Assembly (NCBI GenBank): GCA_030685235.1
Contig: MU839125.1
Span: forward strand, 124,001 to 188,000
From: Copromyces sp. CBS 386.78
Taxonomy: Eukaryota > Ascomycota > Sordariomycetes > Sordariales > Sordariaceae
Direction of reading: 5' to 3'
Length of the DNA: 64,000 nucleotides
Part shown: positions 12,332 through 22,749 of the stretch, one piece after another
Layout of the letters: each line of letters begins with the position of its first letter
Numbering within the stretch: position 1 is the stretch's first letter
Program-made: the position numbers and the translations under genes
The notes under the pieces: generated by a model
The model's database searches: none
Told to the model about the DNA's origin: nothing
What the model saw: only the letters and a program-made list of their open reading frames with translations

Positions 12332-13579
12332 TTAGATCTTTGACTTCCCATTCCTTGCTTGAGCAGCTATATCCGCATCAGCGCCCTTAACAACCTCTTT
12401 CACCCACTCAACGGCGTCCTTGACCATGCCAACGCTGAAGGTATGTCCAACACCTGCATAAGTCCTCTCATCCACCGAGATCCTCGGCTCCTTGTACTTC
12501 TCCGCGGCCTCCTTGAACCACTTTGTGAACGCCTCACCGCACCGAGGGGGCACGAGCTTGTCTTCTGCGCCATTGCAAAGGAGGAACTGCTTTCCTTGAA
12601 GACGTTCGATAAGAATCTGCCGTCTTTGACTTTCCTCTTCGTCTGCCGAGCTGGGGGAGGAAGACGGCGAAGATGGGGATGAAGGAATGGGAGAAGTGCC
12701 AAACAGGATTCCCTTCGGGTCCGTCCTGCAAGCGGCCGCAACCAAGGAAGGAGGGAAGTCCTTACTCCCCAGGAAGGTGGCGGCGCCGGTGCCGGCAGAG
12801 TAAGTTGATAGCTTTGAGAGACGGGCACGGTCGGTGATGAGGTCTATCAGGCGGTTAGTTGCTATGGCATTTCAAAACGGAGAGGAATAATAAGAACAAC
12901 TTACTCATATAATCAGGACACCCAATAACCGCCACGCCAGCGCGCACTCTGGGGTCCGCAAACATAAGCTGCCACACGCTGTGTCCGCCCAGTGAGACGC
13001 CCAGAGCAAGGTGGTGGTCAATCACCTTTCTCTGCTTCCCTTCCTCCCCGCTATCATGGAAGAGATATGACTCCACGACATCCCTAAGTCAAGTCGGTAT
13101 TATCAGTCACAGTCCTAACATCCACGCCCACTCGGTCAAGTGTTAATCAAAGAAACTCACAACAAAACCCTCTGATCCCCCACCATCCCCACAATCCCCC
13201 CCAACATATCCTGCGCATGCGTCTTGTTCCCTTCCCTCCACGCTCCGTTCGCCGGATCATGCACCAATCTCGTCCCGTGGTTCCGCTGGTCGTAGGCCAA
13301 GGCAATCAACCCCCTACTACTATCCTTCTCACTTGAGGTCGACTCGTTCCAAGCACCAACACACCGCGCCGCAATCTCCCGCATGTGCTCCTTGTTCCGC
13401 GTCCGCTGGTGGTGCAGCCACAAACAGGAAACACGAGTGACGCTGGCGGGAAGTTCGTCGAGACCGTAGACGTCGACGAGGAGGCCGGCCATGGGGATGG
13501 TTTTGAGGGAGATGGGGGCGACGGGAGGCAGGCCGTCGGTGGAGATGCCGCCGGAGTTGGAGGCGGTTTGGACAACCAT
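12332..13579 (-). CDS. Alpha/beta hydrolase, 3 exons
   Basis: Exons 13579-13161, 13083-12905 and 12843-12332 join in phase (introns 77 and 61 nt, GTGAGT/TTAG and GTAAGT/ATAG, the latter with a CTAAC branch) to give 369 residues. The catalytic triad can be placed: nucleophile elbow GVSLGGH in exon 2, Asp in NGAEDKLVPPR and His in GVGHTFSVGM in exon 3. A cap-like strand LIALAYDQRNHGTR precedes the elbow. A Ser/Pro insertion (SSPSSPSSSPSS) near residue 250 is low complexity. Substrate is unknown; it resembles fungal esterase/peptidase-like hydrolases. The ATG at 13579 is the only in-frame ATG, although the frame stays open about 85 codons upstream through the CAA repeat. Confidence 0.85.
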
Positions 13580-13662
13580 TGTTGCGGCGGTTCCTTGGTA
13601 TGGCTGTTCCTCTGATCTACGGAGTTGGGAAGTTGAATTGGTGAGTTCGGATCGGGGGTGAT

Positions 13663-13708
<46 letters not shown>
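13663..13708. repeat. (TTG)n microsatellite, about 15 units
   Basis: An uninterrupted TTG run in the likely 5' leader of the minus-strand hydrolase gene, read as CAA/ACA on the transcript. It begins about 85 bp upstream of the proposed ATG. Confidence 0.95.
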
Positions 13709-14734
13709 CGGCAGGGAAGGAGACGTTGCACGGCCCCTGGCGAGGATATCGGACGGAACGGATGAACGGAGCTGAAAGAGGTTCACTTTGGATGAGGAAA
13801 GGATGGGTGGTTGATATGGGATCAACAAAAACAATGGAGAGAGAGGACGGGAGATGTTATGAAGATGAGATTAACAGATGAAAACCGGAGCCAAACCCCT
13901 TTGAAACATGGAAAGTGAAAATCAGTTTGACATTCGGTGGCGTTGAACCGAGGCACCGGGACGCTAGCGGAGGCGGGAGGTCGTGCTTACCCCACCTTGA
14001 ACGGCACCGGTACGGCCCACGGGTGGGGCTTTACAGGCGGGGTCAGAGAACCTTTTAGGCGTCCCTTCCCCTTCTGGCCGCATCATCCGCTGCAATGCTA
14101 TCGATGAGAGTTGCTGGATATCAAGTAATGAACTATGCTGATGATCGATATTATTTTCCAGTTTGTTCTTGAAAACCAAGTGCCATCTCCGGGAATAATT
14201 TAGCCGTATGTCCGTTTAGCACGATGACAGCAACTCGAGTATCGACTTTGGTCGTTGATGGATCTACAGAAACTTACTTTGTCAGTGACTGAAGAGCTTA
14301 TTAAGAGAAGAAACGAAAATACAGAGAGCATCATGACTTGATACTGCTCATTTCATCCTATGCCGAATGCAGCGGCGAACGGGACGGGACGGGACCGGCC
14401 CAGACGCAAACGAAGCGGGGCCCACCCGGCGCTGGCCCCGCTTTAATTCGGGGTATGCTACGGTCCTCCGGCCAGATATAACCGCTCCCCGCTCCGGGAT
14501 CTAGGCAACAGCAGGCAGCTACGGGCTTCAGACTGAGTCATAGTTCCTCTTTTTTTTTTTTTGTAAATTTCCTAGGAGATTGTGAATCACCTCAAAACGT
14601 TTTTTTAAAGCATCACTCAACGGGCTATAAAATGTTTCAAATTTGGCCCAACCCTGTAGACTAGACTTCACTCACTCCAAATCCCAAACAAACCATCAAG
14701 TACTTGAATTTCAACCTTCAGTCAAAAAAAAAAA
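13709..14734. promoter_or_regulatory. Divergent intergenic region: hydrolase (-) / HD-domain gene (+)
   Basis: This is about 1 kb between divergently transcribed genes. It has a GGGACGGGACGGGACC repeat near 14380, a T-run near 14550, and a TATAAAA at 14626-14632, about 105 bp upstream of the HD-domain start codon. An A-run directly precedes that ATG. No gene is supported here. Confidence 0.45.
14626..14632 (+). promoter_or_regulatory. Possible TATA box for the HD-domain gene
   Basis: TATAAAA lies about 105 bp upstream of the ATG at 14735, with a pyrimidine- and CACTC-rich leader between. The distance fits a fungal core promoter with a short 5' UTR. Sequence match only. Confidence 0.4.
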
Positions 14735-15556
14735 ATGGACACCCTCAGAGATGATCCCCTAGTCCAAGCCGTCACGGCCTACGTAAAGGACTACATGAGC
14801 AACTACGACGCGTCCCACGACTGGAGCCACATCGAGCGTGTGGTCGGGCTATCGCACTACATCTACGCCAAGTCCGCCAACAAGGACTCACTGGATCTTC
14901 GCACCATCCACCTTGCAGCCCTCTTACACGACGTCGGTGACAAGAAGTCAGTTTCCGCTTTTTTTCTCCTCCTTCCTCCCAGCCTCACATGTCTTGACCG
15001 TCACCCAAACCTTAACCCTGTCCCGGTCCCTGTCCAGTCTTGATCTCACCTTCAATCCACATCCCCTCCACTCTCATCTCACCCTCATACCTACCCTCAC
15101 TAACACATCGACATTATTAGATACCTAAAGTCCAACGAAGACCCAACAACCCTCATCCAAACCCTCCTCACCTCCCTCTCCTGCCCCGAAGCCCTAGCTT
15201 CCAAAATCCAAACCATCTGCCTCAACGTCTCCTACAGCACCGAGACCAAGAACCCCGCCAACCCGGGCTTCATCATCTCTCTGATTCAGAAGCACCCGGA
15301 GCTGGCCGTGGTACAGGACGCAGACAGGCTGGACGCCGTTGGCGCGGTGGGGCTGGGACGTATGTTTACGTTCGGCGGAGCCAGGACGGGGAGGGACATG
15401 GCGGGCAGTATGGAACATGTGGATGAGAAGCTGGTGAGGTTGGTGGACTTGGCCAAGACGGATGTGGGGAGGGAGTTGATGAGGGAGCGGACGGAGAGGC
15501 TGAGGGTTTTTCAGGGGTGGTGGGAGGACGAGGTTGGGTTTGTTAAGCGTCTTTAA
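14735..15556 (+). CDS. HD-domain metal-dependent phosphohydrolase, 2 exons
   Basis: Exons 14735-14946 and 15121-15556 give 215 residues. The 174-nt intron (GTCAGT donor, CACTAAC branch, TTATTAG acceptor) restores GDKKYLKSNED. The HD signature is complete: His28-Asp29 and His32 in HDWSHIERV, His65-Asp66 in ALLHDVGD, and a downstream Asp in QDADRLDAVGAVGLGR, the pattern of the small YedJ-like HD family. These enzymes hydrolyse phosphate esters, often of nucleotides, with a divalent metal. The physiological substrate is not known to me. The donor GTCAGT is weaker than the others in this window. Confidence 0.88.
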
Positions 15557-16280
15557 AACCCTTTGGGATTGATCATGGACAGCCATATTTTCCTTGTCCA
15601 TGTTGATTCACAGATGCTAGTTACAAGTTCTTTGTATTACTGGATGTGCTACTTCTATGCTGTCCGCTTTTCTTGTAGACTTCTCGAAACAATCCATTTA
15701 CCATGTTGGTATAACGGATGCCACTCCGTCGCCTTACCAGACTAGACATATGCACATCAGGATCTCAGCTGATTGTGTCAGTCAAACGAATGCGTGGCTG
15801 AACAGCTTGTGTAACAAAAGCCTAGTAGTGGTAGGCTGCACCAGGAGCAAAAGCAGCATACCTACCCTGTGCCGCCCTCAAGACTCTTCCCCCATACTAC
15901 TATCAGGCTGGAGTGACTTAGGCCAGCTCGAGCCTTTTAGGTGCCCGTTCTCGAGTGAAGTAAATCGGGACGACTCGTCGGTTGCTGTATTAGCTGGCAC
16001 ACTCGAGCATAGGGTTGCCTCCAGCCGGGTTATGTGACCTGCGCTATATCTTTCCTCTGTTCCAAAATGGCCTGAAATGATTTTGTTCCAAAAGAATAAC
16101 GCCTTAGCGCCGCCGTAAAATGTTGGTATCGTTTTCCGTGAAAGTGAAACCCAACTGTAAACACCAATTGAATGAACCTGAAACTCGAGCCGTGAATATC
16201 ATGTTCGCTTCGGCAATCTGTCCCGGCTGCTATGTTGTCGTGCCTTTTCTCAAGCTACTCTCATCGTACACCAGTCTACT
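15557..16280. other. Convergent intergenic region, no gene seen
   Basis: This is about 720 bp between the 3' ends of the HD-domain gene (+) and the U1-C gene (-). Open frames here show no family resemblance or splice support. It probably holds both 3' UTRs. Confidence 0.5.
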
Positions 16281-17051
16281 TCACCTCTTGTCGGCACCCG
16301 GAGGCCCTTGACCAGGGGCACCGAAAGTTGGCATGCCGGGGAACCCACCTGGCGCACCGGGAGGGGGAAAGGGGAAGTTTCCTGCTCCAGGCGGGGGGAA
16401 GGGGAGACCTCCAGGGGGCGGGAATGGCAGACCACCAGGGCCGGGCATCGGCGGTGGTACGCCAGGCATACCAGCAGGAGGCATACCGGGGAAAGGAGGC
16501 ATTGGAGGCATTCCGCGAGCTCCTGGCGCTCCCGGGGGAGGGAGACCGCCGGGCGCGCCTGGGGCACCAAAGGCTCCAGGAGGGGGCACCGCGGGCATGC
16601 CTGGGAACGGAGGGGGCATGCCGCCAGGGAAAGGCGGGAAGGGGGGGACGCCGGCGCCCGGGGGCGGGAAGACACCGAGACCGGGAGGAATCCCGCCGGG
16701 TTGGTTCTGAGGAAGCATGGGGTTGGCGTGGGCTTGGCCTTCGGCGGCGTAGGAGGAGGTGATCGAGTCAATGACGGATTGGGCCTTCTCATGACCGATT
16801 TCTGGAGACAAAAGCGCGTTAGTGATGCGGTGAAGTCGGAAATTGTAGGTCGGGGGGTGGTGGTGGTGGTGGCATACGTTGGTAGTAGTCAACAACGTTT
16901 CGTAGATGGTTACGACCGCTGTTGTGCGCCTTGCGGACGCTCATGGAATCGTGCGTGAGGTACACATCGCAGTAGTCGCAAAAGACTGTACAAGATGTCG
17001 TCAGTATTGAATTGAAGATGAGCGGTTGAAGCAATACTCACATTTCGGCAT
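16281..17051 (-). CDS. YHC1: U1 small nuclear ribonucleoprotein C (U1-C), 3 exons
   Basis: Exons 17051-17042 (10 nt), 16985-16878 and 16801-16281 give 212 residues. Introns of 56 and 76 nt have GTGAGT/TACAG and GTATGC/CCAG signals and rebuild MPKFFCDYC and DYYQQIGHEKAQ. Residues 1-40 form the U1-C zinc finger with Cys6, Cys9, His24 and His30, then the conserved [12 protein letters not shown] helix. The rest is a long Pro/Gly/Met tail ([16 protein letters not shown] repeats), usual in fungal and animal U1-C. The protein binds the U1 snRNP and helps stabilise 5' splice-site pairing in the nucleus. The start codon sits in a 10-nt exon, so the first intron cuts inside codon 4. Confidence 0.95.
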
Positions 17052-17597
17052 TTTGACAGGATGCGATTGCGAATTACTCCAAATCAATAGTATTCGAACT
17101 CGTTAGTGTTGCCCTCGGGGATGATCGTGGGTTGGATGGCAACAAAATGATGCGGCGCGCGACAACGACGAACTGAAGACAAAAGAAGGTTTGCAAGGCT
17201 GAAGAAGCACTGAACACACAGGGACGCGATGACCAAAGCGGGACCAGGTTGGCCCTTGTGGTGCTTGGCAACAGTGGATCCCCCAAGGCTTCCCCAAAAA
17301 AGCTCCCCTGAGTGCGATTCACGGCTGCTGATTGGCGAGGCGGGGCACACGACCTGTCACCCGTGTGGACATGCTCCAGACCTGTCCCAGCTGTCCTTGC
17401 CTGCCCAAGGAGAAGCCGCCAGATTTCCCCTAGATCCAAGGCGCGGAGCTTCCCATCAATCAATACAGCCCACTACGACACGACTAGGCCATTGCATAGC
17501 TTCACTTCAACTGAACGGTGCTGACATCTCGACGACATTTCGTACCTTTTCCCCGGTCACCGCCAAACCCCCGTTAATACCCCGTCACACAGCAACC
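17052..17597. promoter_or_regulatory. Bidirectional promoter, U1-C / Erv25
   Basis: 546 bp separates the U1-C start (minus, 17051) from the Erv25 start (plus, 17598). I see no TATA box. The sequence is GC-balanced with CT-rich leaders on both sides. Both genes are housekeeping, so a shared constitutive promoter is a reasonable inference. Confidence 0.5.
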
Positions 17598-18509
17598 ATG
17601 GCATCCATAAAGTCGCTGCTGAGCGGGTTCCTGCTGCTCGCCGGCGCCGCGCAAGCTCTCAAGTTCGACCTGGAGGCTACCTCTTCATACCACGGCAACC
17701 AGCGACGATGCATACGGAACTTTGTCAACAGGGATACATTGGTGGTCGTAACGGCTACGCTTGATGGATACAAGGGCGATGGCATGAACGTCAACATGCA
17801 CGTAGGTGCTCTCCCTCGTGGTTGGTGCAAGTTAAAAGGGGCTAGGGGATGGATCACGGGGCGGTCAATCACATGGACGAGCCTGACTTTTGGACGCGAT
17901 ACAGATCTCCGATAGCCACGGAAACGAGTACGGCAAGGCCAAGGACATCGCTGGCGAGCAGCGCATTGTCTTCACCTCGCATCACGACGCGGCCTTCGAC
18001 GTGTGCTTCGAGAACTACCTTACTGGTTGTACGTACAACCCTTGGCCATGACAACAACAAGCAAAACAGCATACAAAGGCTCGGATGGAATACTGACAAG
18101 ATCGCGATGGTTAGCCAAGTATGTCGAGAACCCCCGTCGCCACGTCGAGCTCGATATCGACATTGGTGCCGATGCCAAGGACTGGTCTGCTATTCAGGCC
18201 ACCGAGAAGCTTAAGCCACTCGAAACCGATCTGCGCCGTATCGAGGAGATGGTCGGTGAGGTTGTTGGCGAGATGGACTACTTGCGCGCTCGTGAGCAGA
18301 AGCTCCGTGATACCAACGAGAGCACCAACAACCGTGTCAAGTGGTTCGGCATGGCCACTACTTTCCTCCTCATTGTTCTTTGGGGGTGGCAGATTATGTA
18401 CCTCAGGGCATACTTCAGGTTTGTTCTACCTCTCAAGATCCTGAAAACTAGCTTTTTAAAGGCCTCCGCGACTAACATGTCTGTGACTAGATCCAAGCAT
18501 CTTATTTAA
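17598..18509 (+). CDS. erv25: Erv25, p24-family ER-Golgi cargo receptor, 4 exons
   Basis: Exons 17598-17801, 17905-18028, 18115-18418 and 18491-18509 give 216 residues. The last exon encodes only SKHLI. Residues 1-20 are a signal peptide ([14 protein letters not shown]). A GOLD domain follows with the paired cysteines in RRCIRNF (Cys38) and FDVCFEN, then a coiled coil ([28 protein letters not shown] broken across the domain edge), one membrane helix ([14 protein letters not shown]) and a short cytosolic tail YFRSKHLI. p24 proteins act as heteromers in COPII/COPI vesicles. The length and motifs match Sordariales Erv25 closely. All four junctions are in phase, and intron 2 has a TACTGAC branch. 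Confidence 0.95.
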
Positions 18510-19239
18510 TGGGTTGGGCGCGACCTACAATGACGACCCACAAGTACCACTGTCCAAATTACCTTACTATTTATACGGCTTTATGGTAACGACGGGCGGG
18601 AGGTTTTATGAAATCATCTTTACAACACGCAACGCAGGCGGGCGAATGGGATACAATAGGTTGGAGATCTCTGGTGTAACTATATACGGTAATGTGTTTC
18701 GGCCAAAAAGCTATGGGGAGTAAAAAGGAGAATCGACTGCATGCTGAATGAGCCGTCTAATTCGAAGTTCAAACTGGTAGGAACACAAGTGTTTTCGTGC
18801 AATGCATCTGAAGCAATAACATCCCAAAAGGGGCGGTGATAATGAGATGAAACATCAACAATTCAAGAGATCATGGAGACGGGTGGCGATGTCATGGATG
18901 GATGACGGAGATACGGAGGGATGAACCGGAACCGGCCTGCCCCGGCAACAATTAATTTTTCGGCCTCGGCCCCCGTGCATTGTATGATCACTTGCCAAGC
19001 CCGCCGAACTAGTGCAAGGAACGGGGCATTGTAGCGTCTGTAAATCGGCCCGGAATCCTACAACAATTCCCGATCCGTCACTTCGACATCCTCATTTATA
19101 AGCCGGAGCAGTTTAGTTCGCGCAACGGCACACCCTCTCCACATCCGCCCCATCCGAGCGATTTATACACCTCTGTCCGTCTCTCCCCGGCTACGGTTCA
19201 TCTTCGAGTGTTACAACAAACAAACAACCCGCAACAACG
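18510..19239. other. Tandem intergenic region, Erv25 to SDHAF2
   Basis: It carries the Erv25 3' flank and the SDHAF2 promoter. TTTATAA occurs near 19094, about 145 bp before the SDHAF2 start, and the leader is CT-rich with a CAACAACG context at the ATG. I see no further gene. Confidence 0.45.
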
Positions 19240-20008
19240 ATGGCTTCCTCTCTTCGCGCCCTCCGGCCCGCGGCCGCCACCTTTGCGCGCGCTGCCGCCG
19301 TGCGCCCCGCCTTGATCTCGGCCAGCAGATACGTCATTGCCTTTTCGCGATCGGCCAGCAACGACAGCACAGATAACCAGCAAAAGAGGGACCTCGACGT
19401 CGGCGAACTGCAGGGTGCCACCTTCAAGATCGAGCCCCTCCGGAGAGTCGGCGAGGACCCGGCCACCATGCGGGCGCGTCTTCTTTGTATGTTCTTTTTT
19501 TCCCTTTGCCTTATGCCACCCATACCTTCCATCACTATTCCAATTTCCAACAAAGCAACCACGAACTAACTTTTGGCAACCAAAAAAAAAAAAAAAAGAC
19601 CAATCCCGCAAACGCGGCACCCTCGAATCGGACCTAATCCTCTCCACCTTCGCCCAATCCCACCTGCAATCCATGTCCCCCGAGCAACTCAAGCAATACG
19701 ATTTGTTCCTCGACGAGAACGACTGGGACATTTACTACTGGGCCACTCAGGAACCCCCCCTTCCCGGTCAGGAGAACCAACATCTTCAGAACAGCGAAGC
19801 TTTGTCGGAGAAGGAACAGTTGCCGCCCAACCCGCGCTCGGGCGAGTGGGCGCAGACGATCGGCACCTTCAAGCCCGCCTACAGACCGGTCCCCGCGCGG
19901 TGGAAGGGGAGCGAGATTTTGGAGCTGCTGAGACAGCATGTTAAGGACAAGGGGATGGGGAGGAAGGGGGGGATGGCGTTTATGCCTAGGTTGGAGGAGT
20001 ATAAGTGA
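19240..20008 (+). CDS. SDH5: Succinate dehydrogenase assembly factor 2 (SDHAF2/Sdh5), mitochondrial
   Basis: Exons 19240-19486 and 19599-20008 give 218 residues. The 112-nt intron (GTATGT, AACTAAC branch) restores [24 protein letters not shown]. The RGxLExD motif is the hallmark of the SdhE/SDHAF2 family, which promotes covalent FAD attachment to the succinate dehydrogenase flavoprotein in the matrix. Residues 1-40 are Arg/Ala/Ser-rich without acids, a mitochondrial presequence. WDIYYWATQ also fits the family. The C-terminal extension (residues 150-218) is longer than in yeast but common in filamentous fungi. The acceptor follows a run of A instead of pyrimidines. Confidence 0.93.
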
Positions 20009-20883
20009 ATGGACGACAAGGGTAAAAGGCAAGGGGGCGGGCAGGTGGGAAGTTTGAGGCTCGTGGATTTTTAGGTAGGCTAGGCTAGGTTAGATGGATG
20101 ACCTACTCTTGTTCAGATGCCTGCGAGCTGAGCTGAGCCGACTAACCACAGATGAGGGAGGATGACAAAGAGAAGGGAGTGTTGTACAATAATTGTATTT
20201 CAGTACAAGTTATGTACCACCATATGGGTCAGCCCAAAAAAACAAAATTGTACAAAACGGGTATATTTTGGACACATGGTCGGATGAACATATCGAAACA
20301 ATGGGAACATCGTTATGGGGCTTTGGAGTTAGATATCTAGGTCCTCGTTCAGGATAAATGGGCTGGCCGTAAGGTGACGGACGACGTTGCCCGCTCGGCC
20401 TTTGGTCTCTCTCCCTCTACCGGCTTCCAAGTCTAGGCTTCAGCAATTTATCAAGAGCCAGAACATATCTACACACGAAAACGATGAATGTCGGATTGGG
20501 ACTAAGAATTGAGCCGCTGAAAGCAAAACACGGAACAGTCTCTTCGGACTATTCGAATAGTGGGTGGTTCTGATGTGCTACATAGTAAAGACATGATGGG
20601 GCACTACACCACGACGGCCGCATTGAATGTTTGCTTCGGGACCACCACACGTCCGAGAACGCTCTCAATTTGATGCTCCTCGCCTCCCTGCCTGAATGCT
20701 GAAACCGCAGCCCATGGTACACTATACGTACCTACTTGAACGCCATCGCATATGCTTGAAACACAGATATCTCCGCCCTTGCCGGTCTTGCCCCAAACCC
20801 CTGGTTCCGTGAACAAGAGCACAAAAGAATTAGAGAAGGGTATCCACAAAACATGGGAAAATTCCTGTCGTGATTACATTGCT
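20009..20883. other. Convergent intergenic region, SDHAF2 / Dsn1
   Basis: This is about 875 bp between the two 3' ends. Short open frames have no family match. It is likely 3' UTR sequence from both genes; nothing else is supported. Confidence 0.5.
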
Positions 20884-22749
20884 CTACACCGGACTTCTTA
20901 GCCCCCCCTCAGCAGGCAATATCCTCCCCAAACTCCTCAAAACCTCAATGGTCGGCAGATCCCTCGTCCCGACCTTACCTTTCTCCCTCTCCTCGCGCTC
21001 CTTCAGCCGCGCCGCGCTCAGCGCAAGCACCCGATCCGCCTCGCGGCCCGCCGTCGACACCCGCATGTCCAGCTTGTGCACGCTGTCGGCCAGGTGGTCG
21101 ATCTTGAACTCGAGCGAGGACTGCACGTTCTGCAGGCGCGATCGCGTCCGGCGTCGGAAGGAGCTGAAGGCCGTGTCGGATTCGGTCAGGGAGGCGAGGA
21201 TTTTGGCTTCTTCGGCGTCGAGAAGTGACGGTTCGGGGAGTGGTGCCTTTGTGGGGTCGGAGTCGGGGTAGAGCGGTTCGAGGTCTGGGAGGGGTTTGGC
21301 AAGGGCTTGCCAGGCTTTTTTCTCTTCTTTTAGCCTGTTTGTTGGTGGGTTGGTTAGCAAAGGAAAATCATCAACAGTTAGGTAGGTGTCAGCGAAGGAA
21401 GAAACTCATACCTCTTAATCTTCGCTTCCAGTTCGGCAATCTTGGCGTCGTGCTCGAGATTTCGCGGGTTTGGTTGTAGCACCACTGGCGGCTTCGGCGC
21501 TTCCTCTCTAGCAAACCAATCCGAGAATTCTGACCTGGCTCCAAAGTCCTTGAGCAATTGGTCTTGTATCGCGCGCGCTGTGTATTTAACGTTAGCGTCA
21601 TGTCGTCCGCACGCGCTCACTCGGCTTTCAAATCTTGTTCTGCTGCTCCTTACCTCCAAGAATTGCACTAGACCCATGACTACCATGCGGTGGTTTCTCA
21701 CTAAGAGCTCTTTCGCCGCACCACGTCAAAAGCTGCCTCATCCGCCTTGGCTCGCTCAGCCCCTCGGCTTCGATATGCTTGTAGAACTCGGACGGGTCGA
21801 CCTCGCGATGCGGTATCGCACTATGTCCGTTCTCGATCAAGGAACTGGCTCGTCGCCCCCTCAGCCCTAGACTGCTCCGCCGACTGCCACTGGCACCTCC
21901 CTTTTTCCTCATCTCTTTGTTGCGGTTGATGATTGGCGTGTCGCTGAGTGGTAGTACGATTTGCTGTGGCTCGTTGGAGCCCCCTCTCCCTGCTCCTTTT
22001 CGCCCCTTAGTCCTCGTATCCGGTCTATCGTCAATGTCCATTGGCGTCGCGCCCAAGAGACTCGGCTCGACATCCTCCGCCTCCTCCTCCTCCTCCTCCT
22101 CCTCCTCTTCGGGTACCGCGCGCATGCCGTTTACTGGTCGCGGTGCCTCATTCTCCTTCTGTTGTTTTGGTGGGCGGCCTTTCCTCCGACCCCTAGATTT
22201 GGGAGCAGCATCCTCTTCATTATCGGCTGGTGTCGCTGAAGGCGCAGGCGCGGGTGCTGGCGGGGCAGCAGCACCATTTGATTTTCGTTTCGACGTCCTC
22301 CTCGGTATCGGTCCGGAGATTTGCTGCTGTTGTACAGCTGGTGGTGGCGAAGGTGGCTGCTCTTGCACAGGGGATGATGCGCGCTTCCTTGCGCTATTCT
22401 TCGGTGGTCTCCCAACGGGCTTCTTCGCGGGCACCGATATCGGCACTGGTTCGTTCTCGGGCTCATCTATTGTGGACGCTGGAGCTATCGATGTGGTTCT
22501 GGCTCTCTTGGAACCGCGCGTAAATAGGAAGTCGCCATCTTGCTCGTCATATACTGCCTCGGCTGCGTCACGTTTTCAGGATCATGTCAGCTTCAGGTGT
22601 CTGGGTCGCCCAGAAGCGCCGAACAAGCGCAGAATGGCATTGAATTGAAGGATGGATTGCAGCTTACCCGCAAGGCGTTTGCTGCGCCTCTGGTTACTGC
22701 TCATGCTCAGGATTTGTAGCGGCTGACGGGTCCGTACGACAGTCGTCAT
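20884..22749 (-). CDS. DSN1: Dsn1/Mis13, Mis12 (MIND) kinetochore complex subunit, 4 exons
   Basis: Exons 22749-22668, 22562-21654, 21577-21412 and 21334-20884 join in phase to 535 residues; introns are 105, 76, 77 and 77 nt class with GTAAGC, GTAAGG and GTATGA donors. The N-terminal half is basic and disordered with AT-hook-like GRPPK motifs and a run of about ten Glu (CTC repeats at 22080-22110). The Mis13 core starts at RRSSLGLRGRRASSLIENG and continues as HREVDPSEFYKHIEAEGLSEPRRMRQLLTWCGERAL, typical of Pezizomycotina Dsn1. Coiled-coil segments follow, then a short C-terminal tail. Dsn1 links the Mis12 complex to inner-kinetochore proteins and Spc105/Ndc80; RRxS sites in this region are Aurora targets in other species. 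Confidence 0.92.

Noticed and set aside
16333..16710. 125-codon Gly/Pro-rich open frame on the plus strand
   Set aside because: Exactly antisense to the Pro/Gly-rich tail of U1-C. The repetitive composition keeps the other strand open; there is no independent start or splice context.
17074..17463. 129-codon minus-strand frame upstream of U1-C
   Set aside because: It lies in the bidirectional promoter, lacks conservation cues and would overlap the U1-C 5' leader; several equally long frames overlap it in other phases.
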